DNA from: Mucor mucedo
Lineage: Eukaryota; Mucoromycota; Mucoromycetes; Mucorales; Mucoraceae
Length of the DNA: 64,000 bases
Assembly: GCF_025094135.1 (NCBI RefSeq)
Contig: NW_026252304.1
Coordinates: forward strand, 310,001-374,000
Reading direction: 5' to 3'
The position numbers and the translations under genes are program-made. A model generated the notes under the pieces. The model was not told where the DNA came from, searched no databases, and saw nothing but the letters and a program-made list of their open reading frames with translations. How positions within the stretch are numbered: the first letter of the stretch is position 1; each line of letters begins with the position of its first letter. Shown here piece by piece: positions 1 to 12,428 of this stretch.

Positions 1-186
1 ATAATCGTCTCGGAAACACAATGGCTGCATGGCTAAGTCCAATTACAAGGTATAAGACTCGCTAACAAATTTGAAACTATGCTATCTTTAGTGGACTTTG
101 GTAGTTTATTGTAATGTCTCTAACTGTAGTTGTTACTCGAAGTACAGCGACTACCGTAGGATAAACTACAGTAGCAGCTGCGATAG

Positions 187-1250
187 CTACAGTACGGCTT
201 CTATCGTCTTTAACGTCAGGTAGCTGTGCAGTAAAAAAAAAACTATTTTCGATGAATACAATTCTTTGGTTACATAAAAGCCAGGTTCTTTAAGAGTTGT
301 GTTAAGGAAATTAATCCTAAGATCAGATACTTGCAAAGAGTTGACAGAATTCAGTAAAGTACTATCTAACAAGTAGTTTTCGAGAATAACTTTGTTTTCG
401 ATTGATATTTTATAACGATCGAGATTAAACTTTGCGTTGCTAGCATCTTCGGCTGCTGTTTCTAGCACGGCGACGTCGTGTTCAGTGTTGTATCTTTGCT
501 TCATTTCATCGTTAATTATTCTTAGATCGATCTTGAAAGCCGCTTCAGATATTGTGTCGTTCATGGTAAGGTTGGATATTAAACTTTCACTAAGGTAATC
601 CTATACCCCCGATGTGTAGCAAATTCAGGCTCATCTTTTGGTGGGTATCGCCCTTCAGAAGAAAAAATAAATTACAAAAAAAAAAACTTACCATTTCAAT
701 CGTAGCTCTGACTCTCGAAAATGTCTTTCAGTTATCGGCCCTCAGAATGTTACCACAAAGGCCCATCCAGAACTATCGATGGCTATATCAAACAATCTTG
801 GATTATATCGAATTATTGATAGGACTTGTATGCTGAAAAAGATACAGAAGGCAGTGTCGGCATGTTCTGGGTTGAACACAGGGCTGTGATGTTTTCCGGT
901 TTTTAGCCTCTCTGTACATTTTTATCCAGTTATTATCAAATGCCTTATTTCCTCGGTATGCTTGAAAGATAGGCTTTAAGATAGATCCGATATCACCATA
1001 TTCAGTGGTGTCGCATGTAGGTGGCCGGTATTGCTTTCTTAATTGAGACCTAAAGATGGAAGTGTTTAGACCTTCGTATCTTTTTTTCAAACGTATTTTT
1101 TATATCACTTAAAGCAATCTCGGCCAAGGTCAGAAAGCCTTTATAATCACACTTATTTACAGTGTAATTGCAGCCATTTACAGTCTCTCTATCAACTGGG
1201 TGTCTGAAACCTAAGAACCCAAACTAGGAGGTCACCATTTTATAGCAAAG
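187..1250 (-). pseudogene. Decayed gene of an apparent Mucorales-specific family
   Basis: Coding-like segments lie on the minus strand but no intact frame joins them. The first runs from about 1235 to 1085 and contains GFLGFRHPVDRETVNG. It continues in a different frame from 1090 to 803 (RYEGLNTSIFRSQLRKQY), and the shift coincides with an A7 run at 1081-1087. The middle part around 720-800 has an in-frame stop in a stretch ending RVRATIEM. A plausible intron (about 638-691, GTAAGT donor) follows, then GDTHQKMSLNLLHIGG. The last segment (564-187) is an open 125-codon frame starting MNDTISEAAFKID. I infer one broken gene from collinearity and phase; two small unrelated genes are possible. Function is unknown. 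Confidence 0.4.
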
Positions 1251-1759
1251 ACTAGCCGTAGCCGTAATATCGCAAGAATGGTATTGTATCTTTGAAAAAA
1301 GAGCCAACAATTTAATGTTTCTTGAAAAAACAATGGTCATTATATACTAACCTTTTAACTTTATTTATAAAAGAAGTATGTTAAAGGAAAAGAAAAAGAA
1401 AAAGTGTGAGAGCAGGTCTTATAAGATGATCTAATCAAAATAGTGTGTGAATGAGTTTTATTTGTAAAGATGATGATTTAATTAAATCATCCATTTAGTG
1501 TTTGGGCCTTTACTTAAAATAAAAACATTTGCGTTTTAGTAGTGGTATTTCGGAGAGTAATAACAGTCAGGGACAACAGCCTTTTTGTAAATAGCCACGC
1601 TGCCCAAATTAAAATTATCAGTTCATCTCATGAGATTACGTTCTGTTTCTTCTACTTTAATTAGCTATATCCTCAAATTCTACCAGCTTCCAATATCGAA
1701 ATCTCTTAATTCGTCGTGTACATAATAACAAATTTATTCAAAACACTTCTTTAAACGTT
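1251..1759. other. Intergenic, AT-rich
   Basis: Holds the 3' flank of URM1 and the upstream flank of the decayed gene to its left. Several short A-rich runs occur (around 1385-1405). No open frame, RNA gene or repeat was recognised. Confidence 0.5.
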
Positions 1760-2183
1760 TTATCCACCGTGTAAAGTAGAGATAAAGACAATCTCGTCTT
1801 TGTCTTCTAATTCATATTCCAATTCATCACATAACTCCCAATCAGTGTTGTTGATCAAGACAAGAATGCCAGGACGGCTAAATGAGGTGAAAGAAAAGTC
1901 AGTAATTTAAACCATTGGCCTTCAATTTAATACATTACACTGTATCCTTTTCAACGAATAAATCCTTCTTTTCGGTCATCATGGTATCGCGAATGTAAAA
2001 AATTAAATCTTGGAGGTTTGAAGGGTTTCCTGTCTTTTCGTTCTTGGCAGGGAACTTAATAGTGTGCTTGCTGACGTTTTGGAACAAAAGTTCCATACCC
2101 CCACTGTGTAATTTTCAGTAAACATGTACAACAATGCGTTATGAAACTAACCTGAACTCGACATTAATTGTTAATTCAGACAT
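1760..2183 (-). CDS. URM1: Ubiquitin-related modifier 1 (Urm1)
   Basis: Three exons on the minus strand: 2183-2152, 2103-1939 and 1877-1760, with GT-AG introns of 48 and 61 nt, give a 104-residue protein, the normal family length. It begins MSELTINVEFSGGMELLF and ends DEIVFISTLHGG, the free di-glycine end that defines Urm1. In the family, the E1-like Uba4 thiocarboxylates this terminus. The thiocarboxylate donates sulfur for 2-thiolation of wobble uridine in Lys, Gln and Glu tRNAs, and Urm1 can also be conjugated to proteins under oxidative stress. The beta-grasp fold is inferred from homology. The start is the first ATG in frame and precedes the conserved first strand. The gene is too fragmented to appear as one long open frame. 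Confidence 0.93.
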
Positions 2184-4114
2184 TATGTTTATGGTTATGA
2201 GTGAAGGTTTGCAAAAGAATAAAAAAAACTTGCTTGTGGCTGACGGTTTGAATTGAAAGCGCGCTCGGTTTTTTTGATTTCGAGACACTAAAATTAATGC
2301 AAACGATAACCAAGTCGGTTTGATAAAATACCGCCAAGCTTGTGAACATTGTTATGCAAATAGCATAGTATAAATAGAGTATCCTTAGAATATTTACTAA
2401 GTGACAAATATTACCTGTAAACGATATTTCTTACGGGTTAAGGGTTATTGTCTTCGGTATTGAAATGTAAATGATAGATAATAACTTTTTCCATTTAGGA
2501 TTTGTTTTGTGGCTGTTTTTAATTTGAAGCGTGTTTGGGTTAGAGTTTTTTTTATATATTGGGCACTTGCATAAGGTGTTTTAGGTACACTTATCACGTC
2601 AATGTCAATAATTTTAAAAGTTTATGATCCTTTACTATATATGTTGATTTCACTTGTTAATAATTTTCTTATTTAATAATTTTTTTTTGTTCCTATGACA
2701 AATATACAAATCAAAATTGTAAAATTGTAGAGCCCTAACTAATAACATAAATAGGATTGTTCCTCGTCTTTGAAATTATGATATGACTGCTTGCTTGAAC
2801 ATATTTAATATTGTTCGTTCACTCCATGCTGGAAACGGCATTTCCCCAAGATTTCGACGAGGAGAGGCTCCCAAGGACCAACGGAGAAGAGCAAGGACTC
2901 AAAATGACCAAGCTAACATTAAAAATGTTCGTCAACGTCGCAACTAGAATTTTTCAGGCCTGTTGTCGCAGGTCAAACATAAATACACTGAAGTGGTAAG
3001 CTCAATTTTTTTTTTACGGTCTTTGAACCAATCCTTTTTTTGGAAGATGAACGTATTTTTTTTTTTTTTTTTTTTTTTTTACGTTGTGAACGAATTTTTT
3101 CTTACATTTTGATCTAATATTTTCTGAAAATAGTATAGCACCATGTTACATACGATATATTCACCTTTATATTTATAAAGAAATTGTTGAACAATCTTGT
3201 CGGAAAAAAGTACGTTTGAAAAAGAAAAAAAAAAAAAAAAACGATTTCGCGCGTTTAATTTAAACCTTAAATTTACGATTTATGCACGGTTGTTGGGCCG
3301 ATGCAATGTATGAAGAAGTACAATACAACGAAGGGAACAAATTACTTCTATCAACAAACTTTATATTCTCACTGGTACGAAATCTCGTATTTTAAAAAAA
3401 AATCTTTTTATAAAGAATAAATCGAAATAAAAAAAAAAGGGCTTTTGACCTGTACCTTTATTTTTGTTTCATCCCTGCTGACTCTATAAGCGTGAATAAA
3501 TTTCGCGTATAGGTTTTACGCACACGTGGATTAAAACCGAGGTTTTACTGATGCCAATGACAAAAATTTATATATATTTGTATTTTTTTTTTTCGCATTG
3601 TCCTTGGTGCTTATAATTTTAAACAGCTATATTATGTGAGATACGACCCATAAAAATCTTTTGATGGGATGTTAAATAACTATTATTAATTAAATTTTTA
3701 ATATTTGGAATGACCAACGTGAGTTTTATTAATATAAGGTTAAAAGATATAGTTTCAAACTGAAGTTTATAACACATAAAAAACTCAAATTAAATTACCA
3801 TCATTTGAATTCATGATTTTTACCTTTGAATTTATATCTAACAGTATCAAACCGACCTCCTAACCTGTTCATGTCTATAGTTTATTAAGAAATGGTACCT
3901 ATCTCGTAGACAACTTCGCGCAGTAATAAATCGAAACGGGTAATGACATTATTAAAACTCCATGTTTTAAAATCGCTCTTGGGGTTTCACATTCTTCTGG
4001 GAAAAAAACCCAGCCACCAACGTTATTAAAGTCCAAATAAAATCTTTTTTTTCTTCTTTTTTTCTTTTTTTTTTCTCTTCTCTTTCTTCTAACTTTAATC
4101 AATACAATACATAT
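2184..4114. other. 1.9-kb AT-rich intergenic region with homopolymer tracts
   Basis: No gene was recognised. It contains a T25 run at 3056-3080 and several other A or T runs (3223-3241, 3588-3597). A short open stretch near 2820-2945 is rich in arginine in one frame and ends at a stop; without context I do not call it a gene. The right end is the promoter side of the CAP-Gly gene, with T/C-rich sequence at 4048-4095. Confidence 0.5.
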
Positions 4115-5076
4115 ATGTTTAGAAAGGCAAAAAGATTATCACAAAGACTCGGAATTAATAAAGAACGGTGTACAGAAAATAGCACAAATAACAACAAAAT
4201 TAATGTGACAAATGAAAATCATAAAGACCAACCGATCGCAACACATATCGACAAAGCTTTAATCGATGACAATGACACCGTTAGTACACAAAGTAGCAAT
4301 GACGATGAATCCCTCAAATTTCCTCTTAAAGAGAGACCAACGCTAGGGAAGTGTCAAACTGAACCAAACCAGAAAAGTGTTTATGGTACACCTGACAACA
4401 ACCTGACACGACAACTTAGTATGATGGATACTGGTAATCTGGAGTTATTGCTTTCGATGGAGACGCAGGCCAGAATGGACGCTCAAGCTAAAAGAGAACA
4501 AGAGCAATTGCAGCAAGCACAAGAAAAAGCACAAGAAAGCACGCTGGCTCCTCGTCCTACTAAAATTAAGTTTGAATTACCTGTGACACCTCCACGTTCT
4601 AGATCTCCCGCTAACCCAAGGTTACAATATCCAAGAGCCAGACCGGTTCGATCACTACCAGAAGAGGGTCTAACTGCAAATGCCCTTAGACACCCGTTAC
4701 CAAATAATAATAGCAACAAATCAAGAAGGGTTAGCTGGCGCCACCTTTTCGGTGATAGAGATGACGAGGACACTAAACCCATCAGTTTACCTATCAATGT
4801 CGGATCTAGAGTTCGACTTAAATTGAGACCTTTGCCTACATTTGGTTATGTTAGATTTATTGGTGATGTAGACTTTGATAAAGAAGAAACTATTGGCGTT
4901 GAACTTGATCACGGAGGTAAAAATCACACTCCAATTTTATTCTGACCAATAATTAATATCATGTTTTTGTAGTTGGTAACTGCGACGGGAGTATGAAAGG
5001 CAAAAGATACTTTACTACTGACGGTAATCGTGGTATCTTTTGCAAGAGACATGATTTAGAGGCAGTGCCAGAATAA
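4115..5076 (+). CDS. CAP-Gly domain protein with an atypical ligand motif
   Basis: Two exons (4115-4916 and 4973-5076, 56-nt intron) encode 301 residues. Residues 1-225 are low-complexity and charged: Asn-rich at the start, a Gln/Ala/Glu helix near 115-145, and Ser/Pro/Arg stretches (PPRSRSPANPR) near 160-180. Residues 227-301 form a CAP-Gly domain, seen as GSRVRLKLRPLPTFGYVRFIG, then ETIGVELDHG, then KRYFTTDGNRGIFCKRHDLE. CAP-Gly domains bind the C-terminal EEY/F tails of alpha-tubulin, EB1 and CLIP-170. The usual GKNDG motif reads GNCDG here (residues 269-273), so the basic residue is lost. The domain sits at the extreme C terminus with no coiled coil after it. It could be a tubulin-folding cofactor-like or microtubule-tip accessory protein; the exact role is unknown. 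It is convergent with the bHLH gene, 160 bp away. Confidence 0.85.
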
Positions 5077-5236
5077 AAAGAAAAAAAAATTATGAATTTA
5101 GATACCCAAATCACAACCATTAATCATTTTATTTATACATCATTTCACACATTACACTTAATTTCTTTCAATAAAACATGTTAATGATATTTTACACTAA
5201 AATATCTTTATTATATGTGTAAAAAAATGCTTATTT

Positions 5237-5855
5237 TTACAGTATGGTGTAACCGTGTTCTTTTGAATGGGCAGGGGTGTCGGAATCTTCGGACGACGAA
5301 GATGAGGATTCAGAACAATAGGATGTATTACTTGTTTCAACTACGACACCAGGGGAAATAATACCCAATTGTTCTCGCATTTGAGAGTTTTCTCCTTGTA
5401 TAGTCTTAATATATTCGATTGCATAACGTAACACTTTGGCCCTATGGCATTTTTCGCCTCCACTTTTTTCTATACATGATCTAGGCACTAGATCCGATAG
5501 TTCGTTCACTAATGTGTTCTAAGGAGAATAAATTATTTTCAGTTGCTTGCCAAGAAATGACGAGTACTATACATACCAAGTTATCTCTCCTTCTTCTTTC
5601 GACTCTATTATGCGTTTCTCTCCTTTGTTTAATTCTACTCATGGCTGTGTCGCTATCGATACTCATTTTATTTAAAATATTAACACCGTGAACCACCAGT
5701 TTTGTCGGTTGCTTCTCCAGTTGGTTTAATTTTCGTGCCATTGTATCTGGGTTATATATTTTTATTCGTTCTTGTAATGGGTAAGTGGCTCTTCTTTCGG
5801 AGATTGTCATTTTGATTGGTTCGCCTGATGGCGCAGCAGTTGTTTGATATGGCAT
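5237..5855 (-). CDS. Basic helix-loop-helix transcription factor
   Basis: Two exons (5855-5577 and 5518-5237) separated by a 58-nt intron (GTATGT...TTAG) give 186 residues. Residues 75-93 carry the basic region RRETHNRVERRRRDNL, with the His, Glu and Arg spacing of E-box (CACGTG-class) binders. The intron falls exactly between the basic region and helix 1, which starts NTLVNELSDLVP. Helix 2 follows (KVLRYAIEYIKTIQGENSQMREQ) and may run into a short zipper. The tail is Ser/acidic (SSSSSSEDSD). The short N-terminal region holds no other domain. Fungal relatives regulate sterol, phosphate or phospholipid genes, but nothing here fixes the target. Confidence 0.88.
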
Positions 5856-7284
5856 TTCAAAAAATAAAAAAGAACAGAAAAAAGAAAGTAGAAAAAATAA
5901 AGAAGAAGATACTGGAGTATTTTATATCTTTTTTGAAGATCCTTATTTATATAGTGGCTGAAAAGAATGAGGGGAAAAACGTGCATTGAAGCGAAATTGC
6001 CGCAAAATTACCTCATTTGTTAAATACGAGCTATTTGATTACAGTCACATTTGACATATTTCTTGTACCCCCTTTCCTTCTTGTACACCAACTTGAGGCA
6101 TATATCATATTAATAGTCTCAAATATTATTATAACTTTTTAGACATAATTGTTATCTACAAACACTATCGTCATGAGATGCGAACATATATCTAAAAAAA
6201 AAAAAATATCTCATGTTTCACCGTATTATAATTATTGGCTTTCAGTCGTCGTGGAGACGATGGAACAATCTCAGATATGCATCCCAAATTATAGGATGGC
6301 ATAATATTCAGCTTGTTGTAAAATTGAGAGGTAAAAGTTATTTTTATTTACGGAATGACCATAAAGAGAGTGGTTGAACCTGGTGGTTATTTTTTAACCC
6401 CATTTTGTCTGCATTATTTTAATTACAATCTATGCATCGTTTTTGAAGTAATCAGTCTTATTTTAACATGGTCCACGGTATACCCTATTATTTGGGTTAC
6501 ATCTCCAAGCATTTATAGTTGTTAATTTGCGATAATTATCAAACTTTAAAAATCATTGGTTAAAAAGATCGCATTGCCACAAAATAGTAAAATCTTGTGA
6601 GCTTTCAATGAAATTTAAACTTTCTGCCCCTATATAAAGCATGCAGTACATACGTTATCTTTAACATCTGTAAGCATATTAATGTTTGGTTACCTAGTAC
6701 TGTGCATAAAATGGCGTTCAAATAGCAGTAATATCTACAATGAAACGACAAGGTATAGTATACCAGAGGACCGTGAAATAAACACTGACCAAGATATGAT
6801 AGTGTGGGAGTTTGCCTATATCGAGATTAATGCCGTATTTAAATAATAACAATGGCACCATGAAGAGGAGATGCTCATATGATCTGTATTTACAGAGACC
6901 TTTATGATTTACTATTTAGCTCAGGCAATCACCACCCAGTCAGCTATACCTGACGTAGGGTATTTCATCTATGCTACTTATAGCAGATAATGTATACCAG
7001 GCACGGTCGTAAGTGTAGCTACCTTCTATTTAAAATAAAAGTACATATCTTATTTAGCCGTGAACAAGAAAACTTGATACAAGCACGTACAATGAACAAT
7101 ACGGAACCATCCTTTTTGATATTCTCTCCTATAAAAATATCAAATATACTGTTCAACATGGCTGATCAGCAAACAACAAGCAAGGAATTTGAGCGACTGT
7201 GGTTAAAACCCCTTCAATTATCAAATAAACTTTCATTTGCTCTTTTTTTTATTATTATTATTATTATCATTTTTGGTTAAAAAC
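5856..7284. other. 1.4-kb intergenic region between divergent bHLH and GCP4 genes
   Basis: The bHLH promoter side (5856-5960) is A-rich. No RNA gene or repeat was recognised. The short open stretch near 6990-7280 looks non-coding and ends in a TTATTA-type microsatellite (7251-7268) just before the GCP4 start. Confidence 0.5.
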
Positions 7285-9611
7285 ATGCTGCACGAATTAT
7301 TGTTTGTACTAATGGGATACCCTGGGGATGTGTTTGTGCCGTTCCCGTCAGCACAAGATTCGTCCACATTTTCAATTCCTTCGAATTTTCCTTTACTTCA
7401 CTCAACAGAACGCGAATCTCTAAATAGATTAGGACAATTGGGTTGGCATTATTCCAAAATCAATCGATTCATCACTGGTGTGAAAGAGTCCAGATCCAAA
7501 AATAGAGATCAACCTCATGGTGCATACGCACTATCTCTCGTGACATCAATCGAATCAACCATGGTTGAATACAAGCAAGATATTTTAGAAATGGAGAGTC
7601 GTATATTGAGCAAGGAGGACGACTTAGGCTCCAACGTGTATCCCCTATCCATGTTAACAGCAAGTTTGAGCCGCTGGGAGTTACTTCTACCAGCCTTGTG
7701 GAAATTCCTTCAAATTTTGCAGCAAGATTCAGACAAATATCATGGCTGTAAGCTGTTTGATTTATTGATGGCCCAAGCCAAGACCGGTGTGTTGGAATTT
7801 CGAAATGAAATAGAAAAGATGATGACCAAACTATACGATGTTCTATATAGACAACTCACCGCTTGGATGGTATATGGGCAATGGGCAGATCCTGATAGCG
7901 AATTCTTTATTATCCCATATAAGGCAGAGAATAACGATAACCCACTAGCTGTTAGAACCGGCTGGAATCGACTTTATATTATTTGTTACGAAAGAATACC
8001 TTCGCATCTATCTCATCCACTGGTCGAGTCGATACTATTTGTTGGAAAAGCAATCGCGACAGTGAATGAAATGGGTACGATAATAATTCCAAATGATATG
8101 AAGAAAAAGCACTTGCAGCTATTGATCACATTGCATTCCTCCAATAAGCCAGGAAATAGTACATCTTCGCCATGGATCAGATACCCGCAAGAATTAAAAA
8201 GGGTTGTAAATGAGGTTAGACGATCCACTGCAGATTGGTTATTTTCACAAGTCTTGGTTGGGGATCATGGATTGCATAGATACCTGGATCAATTTAGACA
8301 CCTGTTTTTATTGGATTATGGCGATTTTGCAGCCAATTTCATCCAAGAATGCACAGCGTGGCGGAAACGATCATTATTGAATTCATCTTCAAGAAATAAG
8401 ACTGTAAAGTCAATTACAACAGAAGACACTTCGGCAACATCAAGTAGAAACCCTAGTAAAACGGAATTGCTGTTTAGATACCAAGAATTGAATGCTTTAC
8501 TGGGAAAAGCGTCGATCGGTACTGATGCAGAAGATAAATTAAATCGATTCAGTTTACTTTTAGTCGATGAGGATGCGGAAATATATCCATTTTCTGATCT
8601 GCTGCTAGTAGATGTTCGTATTGTATTATCGTATGATTTGGAATGGCCGATTGATTTATTCTTGGGGGAGTCGGATTTGAAAAACTATAGCAATTTATGG
8701 TCGTTTTTAATTAGTTTAAAAAATACTCAAATGTTGCTGAATAACTTGTGGAAAATTCTTCGCGCGGGCAATATCAACTCGCCAGAAGAAGTGTCTGTCT
8801 CAAATCGCCGCCATCAAATCAACAAAAAGAACATAGCCCTTTTTGAAGATAATGACGGATATCAGGAAAGGCTAGTTTGGAGACTTAGATCCCTCATGTT
8901 GTTTTGGGTTGACACCTTATGGAATCATATTCAGGTATATTGTGTCATTGATATAATATCGTGTATAATATTTATATTTGTTTGTTTAGACACATATTAT
9001 TGCATCCCATTATCAACAATTAATAGACACAACTACATTATCGAGCTCAGAAGGAATATCAGCGACTGCAGCAAAACGAAGATCATTTCAACCAAAAGCT
9101 AAATTGGATTTTGAGGAAATTCAAGAAGCTCACGAATGCTTTTTAAATAATACAATGCGCGGATGTCTATTAACATCACCCAAGTGTGTGGAGACTGTGC
9201 ACGATATTTTAAAGACCTGCTCAGAATTTTGTGAGCTGATGGAAAGGATATCAGAAGAAGGTGAATGGAGAAAAAGTAAAAGACGTCGAACAGCAGTTAA
9301 AACAGCAGCAGAAATTGTTACTCAATGGACTAAATCACCCACCGACTTTCTATGGATGCAAGATGTTAAAGATTTAGAGGAGGTACGGATTTTACGCATG
9401 ATTTTTTATGTTTTCAATGACTAACGGCCGAACATAGAAATTTTCTGCGTCAACCGAGTTATTCTTTACACTGGCTTCTTCTCAACAGCCCGACATTAAA
9501 ATGAGCGGAAGGCTTGATGTATTATTAATGCAACTGGACTATAACAAATGGCTCTCGCGCTCACAAACCAAAGCGAAGTTATACCCTGATGTTGTAACCG
9601 CCAATACATGA
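7285..9611 (+). CDS. Gamma-tubulin complex component 4 (GCP4)
   Basis: Three exons (7285-8934, 8990-9382, 9438-9611) with two 55-nt introns encode 738 residues, slightly longer than animal GCP4. The N terminus MLHELLFVLMGYPGDVF and the block LYRQLTAWMVYGQWADP match the GCP/Spc97-Spc98 GRIP1 region of GCP4. Exon 2 carries the C-terminal GRIP2 part (HECFLNNTMRGCLLTSP), and exon 3 ends RLDVLLMQLDYNKWLS, the usual last helix. GCP4 takes part in the gamma-tubulin ring complex that nucleates microtubules at spindle pole bodies. I chose the ATG at 7285 because the open frame upstream has no ATG and reads a hydrophobic microsatellite. The next gene (Mtc1) starts 100 bp downstream on the same strand. 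Confidence 0.9.
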
Positions 9612-9711
9612 ATAAATTGTCTAAGAACGCGTTACAATTAAATCTCAGATCAAGTTTTTTCTGTCCCTCCTCGACGGTAGAACCTCATTTTAACTTTTTA
9701 CTTATAATCCA

Positions 9712-10957
9712 ATGGCTGATAAAACTGAAAACAAAAGTAGTCTTTCAGAGGCTGAAGAGTTTTTGGAATCTTTGAATTTACCTGACTCTCAAAATCATGA
9801 AACAGATGAGAGCGGTGCTGGAGGCCCTGCCGACCCTAATGACATCATGTCCTTCCTTGATGAAATCTCTAATTACCCAACTGAGGAAACTGCCATTGAA
9901 AAAAAGGAGCCAGTTACTAATATCACACCCCAACAGGCTACAAAACCAGTGACTGCATCATCTTCTGAACCTAAAGAACAAAAAACAGACACATTAACAC
10001 CACAAGAACAAGAGAATAACGATAACGGTTGGAAGTCATGGGGAAACAGTTTCTGGAGCCAAGCAAGTGCAGCTGTAAAGACCACCACTGATCAAATCAA
10101 TCGTTCTGTTGGTTCTGATTCAGCATCTAAACTTTTGGAGAGCCGTGTAAAAACCTTGCAGAATCTTGTGAATAAAGAAAATATTGAAAAATTAGGTATT
10201 ATCACTGTAACATTTTACGACCTTTTGTATTAAAAACGTTTTTTTTATAATACATATTTATGAAGGTACTGGATTAAAGAACTTGACAACAACATTTTTG
10301 GAAACAGTTGCACCTCCAATCTCTGAACACGAGCTGGTAGAGGTTTGGTTAGCTTACGACATGGTTGGATATACAGGATTGGAGGCGTTAGTGTACCGTG
10401 CATTTGCACGGGTCATGGAGCATACAGAGACAGGACAAGTCATTGTACGTAACCCAGACAGTGATGATAAAAAATCAGTGGATCCCTCCCATCGTGACTT
10501 AAACATGTGCGACTCATTGGTCGATGGTACAAAACTTGCAAAGGCTAATATTGATCACCTTATCAAACAACACTTTAAGCCTGCAGGCAGCGAAAAGAAC
10601 GAATCCTATAATCCTCAATCTGGGGCTGTACCTGTCATCAACTGCCCTGTCTTTATGGCTATTCAACCCGTTAAAATAATTATGGCGCCTATCGATGAAG
10701 ATGACACTGAAACTCACCAACTTTCATTTATTATTTTAATGGTCGATCCCACGCATAATCTTAAGTTCAAAACATATTCTCAGTCTTTATCTTTAAGTTG
10801 GTTAGATATTCCTTACGAAGAGAATGAGTGGGTAGAGGACAAGATGGTTGATATCATTCGCATGGCTGTTACTTCAATTGCTCAAGATTATGTTTGGACA
10901 CGTATGTCTGGCGGCCCTCAAAGTGCTATTTCTGAGGAAAAGGTTCAAGAGGTTTAA
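9712..10957 (+). CDS. MTC1: Maintenance of telomere capping protein 1 family (Mtc1)
   Basis: Two exons (9712-10195 and 10266-10957) joined across a 70-nt intron give 391 residues. The N-terminal third is acidic and Ser/Thr-rich with SEAEEFLESLNLPD and PNDIMSFLDEISNYP, then the tryptophan block NGWKSWGNSFWSQASAA. These are typical of the fungal Mtc1 (DUF5427) family. The C-terminal part (residues about 162-391) is the conserved globular region, including EVWLAYDMVGYTGLEALVY and ending in a short acidic tail. Yeast Mtc1 is a COPI-associated cytosolic protein found through genetic interaction with telomere capping; its biochemical function is unclear. The assignment rests on remembered family features, not a search. 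Confidence 0.8.
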
Positions 10958-11509
10958 TGATCACAAAATAGTGTATTTGCACGCATCATCGAATATTTAG
11001 TGTTTAATTGTCGTAAAATAAAAAAGATTCATTTGGCGGTTTGAGTTTTTTGAGACTTTGAAAGGAAGCAATTTATCATTAAATAACACCTTAAATTATA
11101 TATTGATGTTATCAAAATCTTACATGAAAATGTTGACGGCATTGGTTTTTTAAATCTACAAATTGCCTTTGATTAAGCCGTTGACTGTAAATAATGTCAT
11201 TTTCATCTTCGAATCCTTAATAAAACCCGCGCGGAGCAATGTCAAAGTCGCATGTGAAAAGATTTTAAACGCATATATATCTATGGTTGCAAGTAAAAAA
11301 AAAAAAAAAAAAAAAGAATAGATTGAACAACAAAAATAAGTATGAGGAAGTCATTCTCTTTCTGCTATTAAAAGATGGCGAAAAACAAGTTCGTAGTTTA
11401 TGTCAGAATAGGATAATTGATTGTTTAATTGATGAAAAGATTTGATTTTTTATTTTTTTGAAAAAAAACAAGCAATAGATAAAATACATCATCGAGCAAT
11501 AGATCTGTT
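10958..11509. other. Convergent intergenic region
   Basis: The 3' flanks of MTC1 (plus) and the HNH-like gene (minus) meet here. It contains an A21 run (11295-11315) and T/A-rich sequence near 11445-11470. No gene was seen. Confidence 0.5.
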
Positions 11510-12428
11510 TTATATACTAAATAAACGGCGATAGTTTTTTCGCAGGCTGGCTATATACCTTGAGGTTTCAGAATTGCTCTCACTGTCTTTCAGAAAGTTT
11601 ATTGGTTTTAGTGTTACTTGCAGGTTGTCTTTGCCAAATGCACCGTTTTTTGAAACAGGGATTTTATGATCAATAGTTAATTTGAACAAATCTTCATCTG
11701 TATGGTTCCAAGTGCCAGGTATACCACTTATAGCACAAACAGTGTTCTGTTTTTTTAAATCCATGAGTTCATTATGTGTAGGTATTTCACAATCGCAGAG
11801 AAAATCTGCATCATCTTCGGCCATCCATTTCATGTATTTATTCACACATCTTTTTTTCATTCTTTTTCTCAACCCTTTGGCATTTTGTTTCGTTATAACA
11901 GAATTCAGGGCATATTGTTGATTATAGTTGAACTGCTGCAATACAGTGGGTGCTCTGTCATCTCCAGAGTTATTGTTTTCGGGGACAGAAAGTAGAACTG
12001 CGATCATTTTCCATATGTCTTGTTTATTATCAATAATTTGACCAAAAAACCTAATAAAAAGAACGGCATTAATTTTTCAATTATTGCATCAAAGCGGAAC
12101 TTGATTACCTTCTACAGCCCACACATACAAATGTTCCATCTTTTAACGAATTTTTCGATTTAAAAGATAATGGATAATAAGATGTTGTAAATGACTGATG
12201 GCATATGGAGCAGTTTAAGGCATTATGATCAGAAGTTATAAGCTGGCTTTGAAGCAAAAACGAATCCTGCTGATGGTAATTTTCGATGTTTTGAAACGTT
12301 ACATTGTGTGATATCCATCTTGTACTTTGGTTATACAATACAGTACATGTATACCCTGCGTATACTGCTTTAGGATATTGGTATTTTCCAGACCGCACTG
12401 TTGTTTGAATTAATTGTTTAATAGACAT
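11510..12428 (-). CDS. Zinc-ribbon plus HNH-like domain protein of unknown function
   Basis: Two exons (12428-12109 and 12050-11510) with a 58-nt intron give 286 residues. The start at 12428 (MSIKQLIQTTVRSGKY) was preferred because codons upstream lack conserved character. Residues 73-105 hold two CxxC pairs (CSICHQSF and FVCVGCRR), a likely zinc ribbon. Residues 212-260 resemble an HNH nuclease core: C212-A-I-S-G, then LTIDHKIPVSKNG with D234-H235, then DNLQ (N249) and a further Asn (N258). The first CxxC of a classical HNH zinc site is reduced to CAIS. Between them lies a basic helix (KGLRKRMKKRCVNKYMK). I do not recognise a named family. A nucleic-acid binding or nuclease role is inference only. 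Confidence 0.7.

Noticed and set aside
2811..2999. 62-codon ORF, Arg-rich in an alternative frame
   Set aside because: It is short, isolated, without splice context, and carries no recognised motif.
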